A stretch of DNA of 64,000 bases from Paenibacillus mangrovi (GCF_022898935.1 NZ_JALIRP010000007.1:248001-312000), one strand, 5' to 3'. Shown: positions 1 through 9,204, counted from the stretch's first letter. Made by a program: numbers and translations. Notes: generated by a model not told the origin, from the letters alone.

Positions 1-175
1 CAATCCACTCCGCTTCTGCGTCGATAATTTTTTGATACATTGCACTTGCATCCTTCACATCATTGAGATCTAGCGGCCCCTCGCTTGTATTTGAGTTCGC
101 ATAGCCTGGAGCAGCAGTCGTTACGACCATAATTGCAACAATAAAAAAGGCAACAACTTTTCTCAAATGAACCAT
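1..175 (-). CDS. Secreted protein, N-terminal part only (cut by window edge)
   Basis: Only the first 58 codons are present. They begin at an ATG at 173-175 with an AAAGGAGG-type ribosome binding site just upstream. The protein starts with a typical Sec signal peptide: a basic LRK, a hydrophobic stretch (VVAFFIVAIMVV), and a probable cut near APGYA-NS. The mature start is acidic and helical. The gene follows the MalG-type permease by 13 bp, so it is probably the next gene of the amino-sugar operon and may be an extracellular enzyme that releases the transported sugar. The family cannot be named from 58 residues. Confidence 0.75.
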   Translation of the reverse strand, partial: MVHLRKVVAFFIVAIMVVTTAAPGYANSNTSEGPLDLNDVKDASAMYQKIIDAEAEWI

Positions 176-188
176 TTTGGTTCCTCCT

Positions 189-1025
189 TTAGCCTTTTAT
201 CGCACCTGATGTAATCCCTTGGATGAATTGTTTTTGCATCACAATATACACAAGCACAACTGGCAGCACCATAATCGTGGAGGCCGCCATCAACAGTTCA
301 TACTGCGTCGTATACTGTCCGACGAATACCGATAAGCCCATTTGAATCGGCATCAGACGATTTTCCGAGAACAGAACCAACGCAAGCATAAACTCGTTCC
401 ACACCGATAATGTATTCAAAATCACAATCGTAGCAAGTGCCGGGCGGGCAATAGGCAGCATGATTTTATAATAGATTTGAAAGCTGCTCGCCCCGTCGAT
501 AATCGCCGCTTCCTCCAGCTCGCGCGACATGTCGTCAAAAAAGGCTTTCAGAATAAAAATCGATACTGGAAGGGCTGCGGCAATAAGCGGCAAAATATAG
601 CCGATTCTTGTATTCGCCAATCCCAAATTGCTGACCACAATATAAATAGAAATAAAGGCACCGGGAATCGGGATCATCAACGTAGCCATAAAGCCAAAAA
701 AAATAACCTTTTTTCCGGCCATATCCAGTCTTGCTATCGCATAGGAAGCCAGAGATGCAAATAAGACGACACAGAACACGACAATCAAGGAGTATACAAC
801 GCTGTTGAACGTGTAGATATTAAAATCACCCTGAAACCATGCATCTTTGTAATTTTCAAAATTAAGCGCATTATTCGGAATCAAACTACGGTTTGTAAAA
901 ATTTCATTCCGCTGCTTCAGTGAAGTAGAGATCATCCACACTAATGGAAATATAGATATGATGGTCCAAATGATCAGGGATAGATGAGTGATGCCTTTGA
1001 AAATGAGCGCTCCTGTATTGCGCAT
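189..1025 (-). CDS. Carbohydrate ABC transporter permease, MalG type
   Basis: Inner-membrane subunit of a sugar importer, 278 residues, the usual length for the MalG/CUT1 family. About six hydrophobic segments are visible. The cytoplasmic EAA loop that docks to the ATPase is at about residues 166-192 (EEAAIIDGASSFQIYYKIML). The protein ends with the QFIQGITSGAIKG tail typical of this subunit. It starts at ATG 1025 with AGAGGGG upstream and lies 15 bp after the MalF-type partner. No ATPase gene is nearby. In Bacillus-type bacteria such importers usually share an MsmX-like ATPase encoded elsewhere (family knowledge). Substrate is inferred from the operon to be an N-acetylated amino sugar or a cell-wall fragment. 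Confidence 0.93.
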   Translation of the reverse strand: MRNTGALIFKGITHLSLIIWTIISIFPLVWMISTSLKQRNEIFTNRSLIPNNALNFENYKDAWFQGDFNIYTFNSVVYSLIVVFCVVLFASLASYAIARLDMAGKKVIFFGFMATLMIPIPGAFISIYIVVSNLGLANTRIGYILPLIAAALPVSIFILKAFFDDMSRELEEAAIIDGASSFQIYYKIMLPIARPALATIVILNTLSVWNEFMLALVLFSENRLMPIQMGLSVFVGQYTTQYELLMAASTIMVLPVVLVYIVMQKQFIQGITSGAIKG

Positions 1026-1040
1026 ACTTTTATCCCCTCT

Positions 1041-1958
1041 CTAGTCTTTCTTCTGGGACAATTTTAATTGAATGAGCGACAAAATAAACAGCATCACGCC
1101 GAACACAATCGAGAAGGCACTCGCCATACCGAAGTTGGAATTTGTAAACGCTTCGCGATAGATACGTAGAGCTGGAACTTCTGTTGTATATCCAGGTCCC
1201 CCCATGGTCATGGCATAAACGTGATTGAAAATACCTAGTGCCCCAAGAATCGTTAGAATATTGACCAGCGTATATACTTTGCGCAGCGATGGAATCGTAA
1301 TGTAGCGCAATTGCTGAAATCGACTCGCACCATCTATACTAGCCGCTTCATACAAGTCTTTCGGAATGCCTTGAAGCCCCGCTAGGAATAAAATGAACGA
1401 GCCGCCGACACCTTGCCACATCGAGCTGACCGCTACCGCATAGAGTGCCGTATCGATCGAACCAAGCCATACATGCGTATATTCGCCAAGACCAATGTCT
1501 TTCAGCAAACCGTTCAGAAGCCCCTTTGGCTCATAAATCCATTTCCATATATACCCCACTACAATGCCGGACAGAATAGGCGGAATATAAAATACGACAC
1601 GGTAAAACTTACTGCCACGGATATTCGAATTTGTAGCTACAGACAATAACAACGCAATGGTATTCATAAATACAAGCGACAGCAGCGCAAAAATAATGCC
1701 ATTGCCGACAGCTTCCCACCACCGAGTATCGGTAATGGCTGTCAGATAGTTTTTGAATCCGACATAATCATAGTTTTTATTGACACCATTGAAATTCGTA
1801 AAGCTGTATTGTACCGTACGAATGATAGGAAGCAGTGAAAACAATATAAATAGCAGCAACGCAGGCAAAACATAAGTCAAATTGAGATAGCGCTTCCTGA
1901 CTTGCTTTCGCTTGCTTTTAAACTTCCCTTTTGTGCTTGGAAAGCTGCTTGCCCCCAT
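1041..1958 (-). CDS. Carbohydrate ABC transporter permease, MalF type
   Basis: Partner permease of the importer. The start is placed at ATG 1956-1958 (MGASSFPSTKG...) because AGAGGGTGAT lies directly upstream. An in-frame ATG at 2009 would add 17 residues but has no clear ribosome binding site. A basic cytoplasmic N-terminus is followed by the first membrane segment (LTYVLPALLLFILFSLLP) and several others. The EAA loop is YEAASIDGASRFQQLRYITI. The gene lies between the binding protein (about 90 bp upstream) and the MalG-type permease (15 bp downstream). Confidence 0.92.
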   Translation of the reverse strand: MGASSFPSTKGKFKSKRKQVRKRYLNLTYVLPALLLFILFSLLPIIRTVQYSFTNFNGVNKNYDYVGFKNYLTAITDTRWWEAVGNGIIFALLSLVFMNTIALLLSVATNSNIRGSKFYRVVFYIPPILSGIVVGYIWKWIYEPKGLLNGLLKDIGLGEYTHVWLGSIDTALYAVAVSSMWQGVGGSFILFLAGLQGIPKDLYEAASIDGASRFQQLRYITIPSLRKVYTLVNILTILGALGIFNHVYAMTMGGPGYTTEVPALRIYREAFTNSNFGMASAFSIVFGVMLFILSLIQLKLSQKKD

Positions 1959-2050
1959 ACAATCACCCTCTGTATCATGCGTAATCAAATGAAAAGGTCC
2001 GGATTTCATAAGCAGGATGGGAAGCCTTGCCGCTCATCCATGCATTTCTA

Positions 2051-3406
2051 CTATTTCTTTTCCTTCAGCGCCTTTTGCAGCTCCACATCCATTTCTTTCA
2101 GCACTTTATCTGGTGTCGACTGTCCAATGGCGATCAGCTGAATGCCTTTTTGCAGAACCGTCTCCACGCTAGGATCCGGGTACGAACCGCCGTTCTCGAT
2201 GATATGATTCATACCGAGCGAGAAGTTGTGCAATGCTGGCGTCATGCCGCTCTCAGACGTAGCTGCTTCTATGTTGGCAGGCAAATTAAAGCTTTTCGAT
2301 GCATATTTTTGCTGCTGCTCCTTCTCAACAAGGAATCTAACGAATTGCATGGCTGCTTCTTTATTTTTGGTATGATTGTCAATGACTAACGGAACCCCGA
2401 TACCTCCGGGTATTTTCACATCATACGCCGCGTCTGCCGGCTTCGGTGGCTGGAATACATCATAATGCGTAAAATTTGGATTCATCTGATTGAACACGCC
2501 GATGGCCCAGGATCCGTCAAAAATCATCGCAACCTCTTCATTCACAAACATTTGCTCTGCCGCTGGCAAATCCATCGTAGCGATACCCTCCGCGTACGCA
2601 CCATGTTTGTACAAGTCCTCGAATCGCTGCAATACTTTCAGATAACCGGAATCTACTAACGACTCGTCACCCTTCTTCACGTTCACTAGCTTCTCTTCAC
2701 CTAAATAAGCAACCTCATAAGGTGCAGCCATGGAACCAGCCACCCAAGAGCCAATTCCTGTTGCAAACGGAACAATCCCTGCTGCTTTCAGCCTATCGAC
2801 GTCAGTGAGAAGCTCATCCCATGTCGTTGGTGCGGAAGTAATGCCTACTTTTTCAAATAGCTTGGTATTGTACACAAACTGCATATTGTTCGTATCCATC
2901 GGGATCGCATACGTGCCGAATTTTTTTACGCCAAAAATATTGTTATTGTCAAAAGTAAACGTTTTCAAAATGGTGCTAGGGAACTTGTCGAACATATCTT
3001 TCATGTCACTAAGCTCCATGACATTTCCCGCCTCTACAAGCTGTCCCAGATCTCCTGCACCGCCCGCGAAAGTCATCACATCGGGTAACGCGTTATTTTG
3101 TGCCGAAGCCATGATCTTTTGCTTAAAGCCGTCACCGCCAAACAATTGAACATCTACCTTTATCCCTGTTTTTTGCTCAAAATCGGATGCCATTTCCTTT
3201 AATAAATCATCTCGGTCATTCAAATAATGCCAGAACACCAGTTTAACGTCTTTCTTATTTGTGACGTCAGTTTGATCGTTAGTCTGTGTCATATTTTTAT
3301 CATTGGACGTAGTATCTTTGGAGTTGGAGCTACAGCCCGTCAAAGCAATCAACATGATGATGGATAAAATGAACATCCGCCATTTTACACGATGATCTTG
3401 TATCAT
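2051..3406 (-). CDS. Sugar-binding lipoprotein of the ABC importer (family 1)
   Basis: Extracellular solute-binding protein, 451 residues. The N-terminus has a lipoprotein signal with lipobox LTGC at about residues 22-25, so it should be anchored on the outer face of the membrane. The body (VKLVFWHYLNDRDDLLKEMASDFEQKTGIKVDV) is the start of the family 1 (MalE-like) fold, and the C-terminal half includes ALMFxxG-like and IPGGIGVPLVI elements of the hinge and second lobe. It starts at ATG 3406 after AGGAGGT. It lies 33 bp after the SIS gene and before its two permeases, in the classic binding protein-MalF-MalG order. Substrate is not readable from sequence; the operon suggests an amino sugar. 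Confidence 0.93.
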   Translation of the reverse strand: MIQDHRVKWRMFILSIIMLIALTGCSSNSKDTTSNDKNMTQTNDQTDVTNKKDVKLVFWHYLNDRDDLLKEMASDFEQKTGIKVDVQLFGGDGFKQKIMASAQNNALPDVMTFAGGAGDLGQLVEAGNVMELSDMKDMFDKFPSTILKTFTFDNNNIFGVKKFGTYAIPMDTNNMQFVYNTKLFEKVGITSAPTTWDELLTDVDRLKAAGIVPFATGIGSWVAGSMAAPYEVAYLGEEKLVNVKKGDESLVDSGYLKVLQRFEDLYKHGAYAEGIATMDLPAAEQMFVNEEVAMIFDGSWAIGVFNQMNPNFTHYDVFQPPKPADAAYDVKIPGGIGVPLVIDNHTKNKEAAMQFVRFLVEKEQQQKYASKSFNLPANIEAATSESGMTPALHNFSLGMNHIIENGGSYPDPSVETVLQKGIQLIAIGQSTPDKVLKEMDVELQKALKEKK

Positions 3407-3439
3407 TGTTTAGACCTCCTCAATTATGATACTATGGGG

Positions 3440-4186
3440 TTAATATGTTATTTTTCTATGTCCATACCGCTTTACAATCTCTTTGTTGTGCTCGTCGCCT
3501 CCATCGACATTGGCGCTAATGAATACTGGCGGAGTGCGATCCGCTTGGATGAAGCGTGCAATGATTTCTGCGGTCAACGATTGTGCGATCATCGCGCCGA
3601 TAACACTGGAGGCAGAGCCGGCTTTTTCTGCAAAGCCTGGAATTTCCAATATTACATCCCCATACGGACAGCAATTATCGATCACAACATCTGCAATTTC
3701 ATATAGCTTCTTGCCGCTGGGATGGCGGCTGTCTGCCCGCTGCGAATGATCGAGCGAAGTTACGGCAATCACTGGTATCCCTCTTCTTTGACTCTCCAGC
3801 CCCAGCTCGTTCGGAGCGCCGTTTCTACCGGAATTCGATACAATGATGAATGCGTCCTCCGGCTGAACCTCGTGCATTTCCATTAATCTGTGTGCCGTAT
3901 GCGAATCTCTCTCTAAATCCACCAGATTAATGCCTGTGATCCCTTCCAGTGCAGCAATATCCTCAAGACCGACTAGCTTCACCGGTGCAAGCCCGCCGGC
4001 TCTGCCGCACATTTCCATCCCGAAAGCACGAGAATGGCCTGCACCGAAGACATGGATAATTCCGCCTTTTGACAAGCTTTCAAACAGTCTATCCGCAGCT
4101 TTGCTCATATTTCCCATCTGGGTACGTTCCACTTGTTGAATAATGTTTGTAATCGCTTCAAAAACCTCGTTCGCTCCAATGCTCAT
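3440..4186 (-). CDS. SIS-domain phosphosugar-binding protein (UPF0309-like)
   Basis: 248 residues with one sugar-isomerase (SIS) domain. The phosphosugar-binding signatures VFGAGHSRAFGMEMCGRAGG (residues about 47-66) and IIVSNSGRNGAPNELG (about 114-129) are clear. It resembles the UPF0309 group, whose reaction is not established, rather than the MurQ etherase, whose glycine-rich signature is different. The start codon overlaps the stop of the kinase gene by 4 bp (ATGA), so the two are probably translationally coupled. In this operon it most likely handles a phosphorylated amino sugar. Confidence 0.85.
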   Translation of the reverse strand: MSIGANEVFEAITNIIQQVERTQMGNMSKAADRLFESLSKGGIIHVFGAGHSRAFGMEMCGRAGGLAPVKLVGLEDIAALEGITGINLVDLERDSHTAHRLMEMHEVQPEDAFIIVSNSGRNGAPNELGLESQRRGIPVIAVTSLDHSQRADSRHPSGKKLYEIADVVIDNCCPYGDVILEIPGFAEKAGSASSVIGAMIAQSLTAEIIARFIQADRTPPVFISANVDGGDEHNKEIVKRYGHRKITY

Positions 4187-5157
4187 ACCTCTTCTCCTTG
4201 TATTGCATTATTTACGATCGTCATATCCAGGCTTACCTGAAGCGCTTGCGCGCATAAAATGATGGCTCCAACTACCGGAGGGTATTGTGGCTTGGAGATG
4301 CTTACAGATGCATCATAGCGATGAATCGTTTCTATCATGCTGGTTACAACCCGTTCTGAATGTAAGACACCTCCTGTTGTGTATACAGTTTCCAGCTTCA
4401 GTGTGCTGTCATCCTCTCTTGCCTGCCGCAATACGGATATGGCGAGTCCGCCGAGCTCTTCTCCAGCTTGCTGCAAAATGGTCTGCGCCACTTCATCTCC
4501 TGCATTAGCAGCCTGTTCAACCAGCAGTGACAGCTGTGCAATATCGCTTCTTTGAATGATGTCTGCATGAATTCGTTTTTTGATTCCCCAAAAGGATTCC
4601 TCGCCGAAATAATCAAGAACTTGCCTACGGAGTACAGTTCTCTGACCGCGCGCTTCACTGTCACGAATCCCAGCTTTAATCGATTGAAGTCCAATCCAAT
4701 AAGCACTGCCCTCATCTCCCAAAATATGACCGTAACCGCCGGCAACAAATTCCCGCCTGTCGCCGAAGTAATATCCTATGCTACCACCTCCCCCAATAAT
4801 TAACACGCCATCGTTCTTCCCGTTGGAAGCCCCTGACAGATTGGCTTTTACATCGCCTTCAATCATAAATGCATCCACCTGAACACATTCGGCAACCCAG
4901 CTTTTAATTAAATATTCATGTTCTTTGTGTACACCGCTTATACTGATAAACGCCATATCAACTTTACGAATCAGCTTTGCTTGCTCGAGAAGCGCTTGGA
5001 GCGATTGCTGAATCGCTTGCTTGGTTTTCACCTGGCCGTTAAACGTCAACATATGATCTATTGACGGTCCACTGGCAAAAAGACAAGTGCTGTTCTCATG
5101 ATCATAAAGGCAAGCTTTGGTTGACGTCTGCCCTCCGTCAATTCCAAGTAAAAGCAT
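4183..5157 (-). CDS. BadF/BcrA-type sugar kinase (N-acetylglucosamine kinase family)
   Basis: 324 residues of the ASKHA fold. The phosphate-1 motif is at the N-terminus (LLLGIDGGQTSTKACLYD). The second nucleotide motif is DGVLIIGGGGSIGYYFG, followed by GGYGHILGDEGSAYWIG. These are the hallmarks of BadF-type kinases acting on N-acetylglucosamine and related sugars. It starts at ATG 5157 after AGGAGGAAT, 26 bp downstream of nanE. A kinase beside NanE would be expected to make N-acetylmannosamine-6-phosphate or another N-acetylhexosamine phosphate for the epimerase. That substrate is inferred from context. Confidence 0.87.
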   Translation of the reverse strand: MLLLGIDGGQTSTKACLYDHENSTCLFASGPSIDHMLTFNGQVKTKQAIQQSLQALLEQAKLIRKVDMAFISISGVHKEHEYLIKSWVAECVQVDAFMIEGDVKANLSGASNGKNDGVLIIGGGGSIGYYFGDRREFVAGGYGHILGDEGSAYWIGLQSIKAGIRDSEARGQRTVLRRQVLDYFGEESFWGIKKRIHADIIQRSDIAQLSLLVEQAANAGDEVAQTILQQAGEELGGLAISVLRQAREDDSTLKLETVYTTGGVLHSERVVTSMIETIHRYDASVSISKPQYPPVVGAIILCAQALQVSLDMTIVNNAIQGEEV

Positions 5158-5183
5158 GGATGTATTCCTCCTAATCCAACCCT

Positions 5184-5861
5184 TTAAATCGCTCTAGCGA
5201 ATCTCGCCGTAATTTCCCAAGGTGCTGTAATCGATGTTCCAATCACAACGCTGTGTGCGCCGCGTACTTTAATCGCCTCGCAAACATCGGATGGAAGGGC
5301 AAAACGTCCTTCACCTATGACCGGAATATTAACCTGCTCGACAATACGAGAAATTAATTCAAAATCCGGCCCTTCTGTTTTATGTTCCTTCGTATAGGAG
5401 GTATAACCAGCCATTGTTGTTGCTACTACATTGGCACCAAGTCGTTCTGCGCGCACAGCTTCTTCCACATTCGAAATGTCCGCCATAACTGGAAGCCTGA
5501 GACGTATTTGAATATCTTGAATCAACTGCTGAAGCTCCGCTTCATCTTCTCTCGACTGCACGGTAGCATCAACCGCAATCAGATCCGCCCCTGCTTCCGC
5601 CAGTACGCGAGCGCTTTCAAAGTCTGGTGTAATGATGCGAACACCGCGTTTATCCGGAAGCTTGTTAATGCCGATCACCGGTAGATCGACCGTTGTCTTA
5701 ATCTCCCGTATATCATCGGCGCCATTCGCACGAATACCGCCTGCGCCTCCCATTAAAGCGCTTTCCGCCATGGCACGCATAAGTCTGGGATCCCCGTAGA
5801 ACGGTGTTCCAGGCCATGCTTGACAAGAGACAATAATTTTGTTCTTCATCGTTTGGATCAT
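5184..5861 (-). CDS. nanE: N-acetylmannosamine-6-phosphate 2-epimerase NanE
   Basis: Converts N-acetylmannosamine-6-phosphate to N-acetylglucosamine-6-phosphate in the cytoplasm, feeding amino-sugar catabolism. The 225-residue TIM barrel has the family start IIVSCQAWPGTPFYGD, the GGAGGIRANG loop, IIGIxK-like and VDATVQSR strands, MADISNVEEA, and the phosphate-binding end IGEGRFALPSD and VVIGTSIT. Length and motifs are normal. It starts at ATG 5861 after AAGGAG. It lies 13 bp after the regulator and ahead of the kinase. No sialic acid lyase, NagA or NagB gene lies in the visible part of the operon. Confidence 0.93.
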   Translation of the reverse strand: MIQTMKNKIIVSCQAWPGTPFYGDPRLMRAMAESALMGGAGGIRANGADDIREIKTTVDLPVIGINKLPDKRGVRIITPDFESARVLAEAGADLIAVDATVQSREDEAELQQLIQDIQIRLRLPVMADISNVEEAVRAERLGANVVATTMAGYTSYTKEHKTEGPDFELISRIVEQVNIPVIGEGRFALPSDVCEAIKVRGAHSVVIGTSITAPWEITARFARAI

Positions 5862-5874
5862 GCTAGCACACTCC

Positions 5875-6750
5875 TTAATACAGTTTGTCGAGTATGGAAT
5901 CTGTCGTCTTCCATAATTTTTTTATATCAAGCGACTGGTCTGACATTTGGAGCGTCAAACTTACGCTTAATAGCTCAATAACGTACAAGATCGAGGCTTT
6001 ACTCTTGAAGCTTTCTAGAATATTGCTCAACCCGCGATTGAAGCAGACCAGACTAATATCCGAAACCTCTGTGATAGGGGATTTTCCATGCCCGGTGATG
6101 CAAATCGTCTTCGCCCCGGATTTACGAGCCGTCTGCATGACCGCCACAATATCCTTTGTACTGCCCTGTTGCGAAATACCGATTGCGACATCTCTCGAAT
6201 CTAGATGCGCCGCCGCAATGGACTGCAGATGAATATCTACCTGTGCATCAACCATGAGTCCAAGTCCCAAAAGCTTAATCTTGAGCAGCTGAGCCATCGG
6301 GCCCGATTCCCCAAGCCCAAAGATATGAATTCTTCTGGCATTTACAATCGCCGCTACCGCTGATTCGAATACAGACTCTTCAATGTGTGCGGCGGCATCG
6401 AGAATGCTATTCGCTGCATTGTTCGCCAACTGCATGGGAAGGCTCTGAACTTCTTGCACCTGCGGAGCAGGCTGTCTACGCTCCAGCTCCTGAGCCAAAC
6501 GAATTTTCAGCTCTTGATAACCCCGTAAATCGATCGTGCGACAAAATCTCGTAACCGTGGATTGCGCTACTTCAAGAACTTCGGCCACTTGTGTGACCGT
6601 ATTATAAATGATCGTTTCCGGAGAATTCAGAATTAGATCGGCGATCCGTTTCTCCGTTACGCTTAAGTTTTCATAAGCATTCTGAATCATAGTAACTAAA
6701 GTCGGCCCTTCTACACTTCTTTCTTGAACAGGTCGTAATGCATCACTCAT
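5875..6750 (-). CDS. MurR/RpiR-family transcriptional regulator
   Basis: First gene of the amino-sugar operon, 291 residues. An N-terminal RpiR-type helix-turn-helix (residues about 20-95; LSVTEKRIADLILN...ATVTRFCRTIDLRGYQELK-like) precedes a C-terminal SIS effector domain (about 120-260; IHIFGLGESGPMAQLLK and VAIGISQQGSTKDIV). Such regulators sense a sugar phosphate and control the adjacent genes. It starts at ATG 6750 with AAAGGAG upstream. A consensus promoter and a palindrome lie in front, so autoregulation of the whole operon is likely. Confidence 0.92.
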   Translation of the reverse strand: MSDALRPVQERSVEGPTLVTMIQNAYENLSVTEKRIADLILNSPETIIYNTVTQVAEVLEVAQSTVTRFCRTIDLRGYQELKIRLAQELERRQPAPQVQEVQSLPMQLANNAANSILDAAAHIEESVFESAVAAIVNARRIHIFGLGESGPMAQLLKIKLLGLGLMVDAQVDIHLQSIAAAHLDSRDVAIGISQQGSTKDIVAVMQTARKSGAKTICITGHGKSPITEVSDISLVCFNRGLSNILESFKSKASILYVIELLSVSLTLQMSDQSLDIKKLWKTTDSILDKLY

Positions 6751-6786
6751 TATGATTTTTTCTCCTTTGGTGCTGGCTTTGGCATC

Positions 6787-6815
6787 AGTATAGCACCCAC
6801 CCCTAATATATACAA
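6787..6815 (-). promoter_or_regulatory. Sigma-A type promoter of the rpiR-nanE operon
   Basis: Read on the minus strand: -35 TTGTAT at 6815-6810, a spacer of exactly 17 bp, and -10 TATACT at 6792-6787. It lies about 37 bp ahead of the regulator start codon. No other promoter-like pair was seen before the genes down to position 1. Confidence 0.7.
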
Positions 6816-6827
6816 GAATATTTTTTT

Positions 6828-6842
6828 CGTAATATATTTACG
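6828..6842. promoter_or_regulatory. Palindrome, candidate operator of the RpiR-type regulator
   Basis: CGTAA-TATAT-TTACG is a perfect inverted repeat lying 12 bp upstream of the -35 box. It is nested in an AT-rich stretch that also contains outer AATATT/AATATT elements. Its position suits an operator or activator site. Assignment to the adjacent regulator is an inference from proximity. Confidence 0.5.
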
Positions 6843-6936
6843 GATAAATATTTCTTTCCTATATCCTCTAGATGAGTAAAATACAATTTATTAAACAAGC
6901 ATTTTAATTCGAAATAAAGGGATTCTTTTATTGGAA

Positions 6937-6964
6937 TTGAAAAAGGAACCGAATAGGGTTCCTT
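6937..6964 (-). terminator. Rho-independent terminator after the germination operon
   Basis: On the minus strand, AAGGAACC, a 6-nt loop and GGTTCCTT, followed by a run of T. It lies 25 bp after the stop of the GerAC-type gene and separates it from the rpiR promoter region. Confidence 0.85.
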
Positions 6965-6988
6965 GGCCACGAATTTTCGGCCAGTTCT

Positions 6989-8113
6989 TTACTGCGTAAT
7001 GCCAGTATCAATAATGGAAACCTGAACATTCGTATGAAAATGTACTTTTTGATAATCCTCCTTCCAGTTCTTTTGTTTCCAAATTGGATTATGGTAAGCG
7101 ATCAACTTTCTCCCTACTCCGAATATATCGCATTTTGCTTTCTGGAGCTCTCTGATGACATCTTTCGCATCGCTGGTCATCATGCTGGATAACTCTTGAT
7201 TCAATCTTGCGATTGCTTTGTCATCAAGGAGATGGGTACCTGTATATTCTTCGAGAATCGCTCTAAGCTTTATGTTCAACGTGACATGTACATCACCGTT
7301 ATTGGCTACGTTAACCTTGAAGGTGCGTTTAATCTTTTTTTTGCCAACATTGTAACTGAGTTCGCTCCGGCTCGAATCCGTGCTTCCGATATCAATTGTT
7401 TTGGTAAAGCGTGCGTTTCCACCCGTTTTTCCTTTCAGAAGAACCAGAAGAATAGATTGTTCGGTATCAAGCATTCCGCTGTAATATTGATCATGGAACA
7501 AGGCCACACCTTTGGCGGCAACTTCGTCCCCTTCCATGCCGATCAAAGGAAGCGCAAAATCCTGTCCAGGATCCTTTAAAGAATGAAAAACGGTATCCAT
7601 GGTTTCGGGAGGATAAAAGAGACTCATATTCTCCAGGCTGGTGATTTTTGATGTAAGAAACTCCCCGATTTTCAGCTCTCCAATTTTTTTTTGATTAACA
7701 ATATCCCCCGCTTCTTTGTCTGCGATCAGCATCCGTACATTGGAGGTCGGATTTTTGGGATCTCTGAAATTCACATCCATGGGAGCATCCAAACCGTTTA
7801 TTGCTAGAGATTTACCAATAAGCTGCACGCCATTTTTGATCACTCGCATATTTCCTCTTACCCGGTTGCGCAATTCATTGCTTGCCCCCCGAGTCGAAAA
7901 GCCTGTCGCCGTATGTATTTCATTTTTGGTAGCAGACTGTTCGGTTTCCGGTGGAATAATGAGCTCAACCGTCTGCTTGATTTTATGATCCTTCGTCAGA
8001 TCAAAAGCGATGCTGTAGGCAAGATTCATGTCCTTTAAATATTCGTGATCCCAGCAGCCAGTCGTCAAGGCGATGATGATGAACAACAGTAAGCCATCAA
8101 AAATTCGTTTCAT
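6989..8113 (-). CDS. Spore germination lipoprotein, Ger(x)C/GerAC family
   Basis: Third subunit of a nutrient germinant receptor in the spore inner membrane. 374 residues. The N-terminus is a lipoprotein signal with lipobox TTGC followed by WDHEYLKDMNLAYSIAFD, matching the canonical C-W-D/N-x-x-E start of mature Ger(x)C proteins. The remainder is the usual three-domain globular body ending in a region rich in K and H. It overlaps the GerAB-type gene by 4 bp (ATGA). Operons of this type are normally made in the forespore under sigma-G (family knowledge); no confident sigma-G promoter was recognised here. Confidence 0.93.
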   Translation of the reverse strand: MKRIFDGLLLFIIIALTTGCWDHEYLKDMNLAYSIAFDLTKDHKIKQTVELIIPPETEQSATKNEIHTATGFSTRGASNELRNRVRGNMRVIKNGVQLIGKSLAINGLDAPMDVNFRDPKNPTSNVRMLIADKEAGDIVNQKKIGELKIGEFLTSKITSLENMSLFYPPETMDTVFHSLKDPGQDFALPLIGMEGDEVAAKGVALFHDQYYSGMLDTEQSILLVLLKGKTGGNARFTKTIDIGSTDSSRSELSYNVGKKKIKRTFKVNVANNGDVHVTLNIKLRAILEEYTGTHLLDDKAIARLNQELSSMMTSDAKDVIRELQKAKCDIFGVGRKLIAYHNPIWKQKNWKEDYQKVHFHTNVQVSIIDTGITQ

Positions 8114-9204
8114 ACAGTCCTACCTGCCTTTCTCTTGACGAAGAGTGATACGATCATCAATACCGCTGGGATCGTGGCAATAAACAGGTACGCGGCAAAC
8201 TCAGCCATTTGGTCAAAATGATGAATTGTGATGGGCGTAATTGGCAGCAATGCAATGAAATAGATGGCAATTTGAACGTAGGGCGCGAATGATCTGTGGT
8301 TTTTTTGCTTAAACAGTACGCTTAGCCCTATAGAAGCCGAATAACAGTAACTGACAATGGAACATACAAGCGTAATCGACCAGATCGACAGGAAAATGAT
8401 ATCGGCCCGGTCAAAGATGTAGAAGTTTAGTGATTTCACCAGATAAATAACGGGTTCCGGGATGATTCGCAGCTGGTCAGAAGTGAATACCATAAGACAG
8501 GTGCAGACCACGAAAGTGTAAAACAGCGTGACGAATAAATTCGACATGCTGATGATGAACAGCTTTTGTTTATCTGAAGCATCAATGAATGGGAAAATGA
8601 TCAAAAACACTTCGAACCCGTACATCGAGTTCGTGGTATCCTTTGTCCCTCTGAGAATGTTCCAGAAACCTGTTTCCATGATCGGGAACATATACTCGAT
8701 ATGGGCTTGGGTTAGACCATAGCTTACAAATATAATTAACGGGATAAATAATCCAGATGCTAAAGAATAAAATCTAGCTAGTACCGTAAGCTTTTCTCTC
8801 GCCAGGTAGAATGTCATGATCGAGAACAAGCCCAGCAAGACCCATTTGGGAGTTTCCTGAAGTATCCAGCGCGAAAGAACCTCAATCGCACTAAGCATAA
8901 TATTCGCTCCAAGAAAAAGGAAATATCCGATGTAGCAAATAATGAGCATCCTTCCTACAATAGGTCCTGCCAACTGAAGACAAATTTGAAACAGGTTGCG
9001 GCCGGGGAATTTCCTCATTAAAGCCCACATCATCAAGATGATGATCTGTGTAATGATCCCTGCCATGATGACAGAGATACCTCCCCCGCCCTTTGCAGTC
9101 TCACTCAGCTTGTATGGAATTGAGAGGACGCCTACCCCAATCTGCGCTTGGATAATAAACAAGAACTGCTGCTTTGGAGACATGAATTTTTCATCTTGAG
9201 CCAT
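8110..9204 (-). CDS. Spore germination permease-like subunit, GerAB family
   Basis: 364 residues, almost entirely hydrophobic, with about ten membrane segments of the APC-superfamily fold. The N-terminal SPKQQFLFIIQAQIGVGVLSIPYKLSETAKGGG is the characteristic opening of GerAB proteins, which bind the germinant and form a channel. It starts at ATG 9204 after GAGAGGA. It lies 45 bp after the GerAA-type gene and is coupled to the GerAC-type gene by a 4-bp overlap. The germinant cannot be predicted. Confidence 0.94.
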   Translation of the reverse strand: MAQDEKFMSPKQQFLFIIQAQIGVGVLSIPYKLSETAKGGGGISVIMAGIITQIIILMMWALMRKFPGRNLFQICLQLAGPIVGRMLIICYIGYFLFLGANIMLSAIEVLSRWILQETPKWVLLGLFSIMTFYLAREKLTVLARFYSLASGLFIPLIIFVSYGLTQAHIEYMFPIMETGFWNILRGTKDTTNSMYGFEVFLIIFPFIDASDKQKLFIISMSNLFVTLFYTFVVCTCLMVFTSDQLRIIPEPVIYLVKSLNFYIFDRADIIFLSIWSITLVCSIVSYCYSASIGLSVLFKQKNHRSFAPYVQIAIYFIALLPITPITIHHFDQMAEFAAYLFIATIPAVLMIVSLFVKRKAGRTV

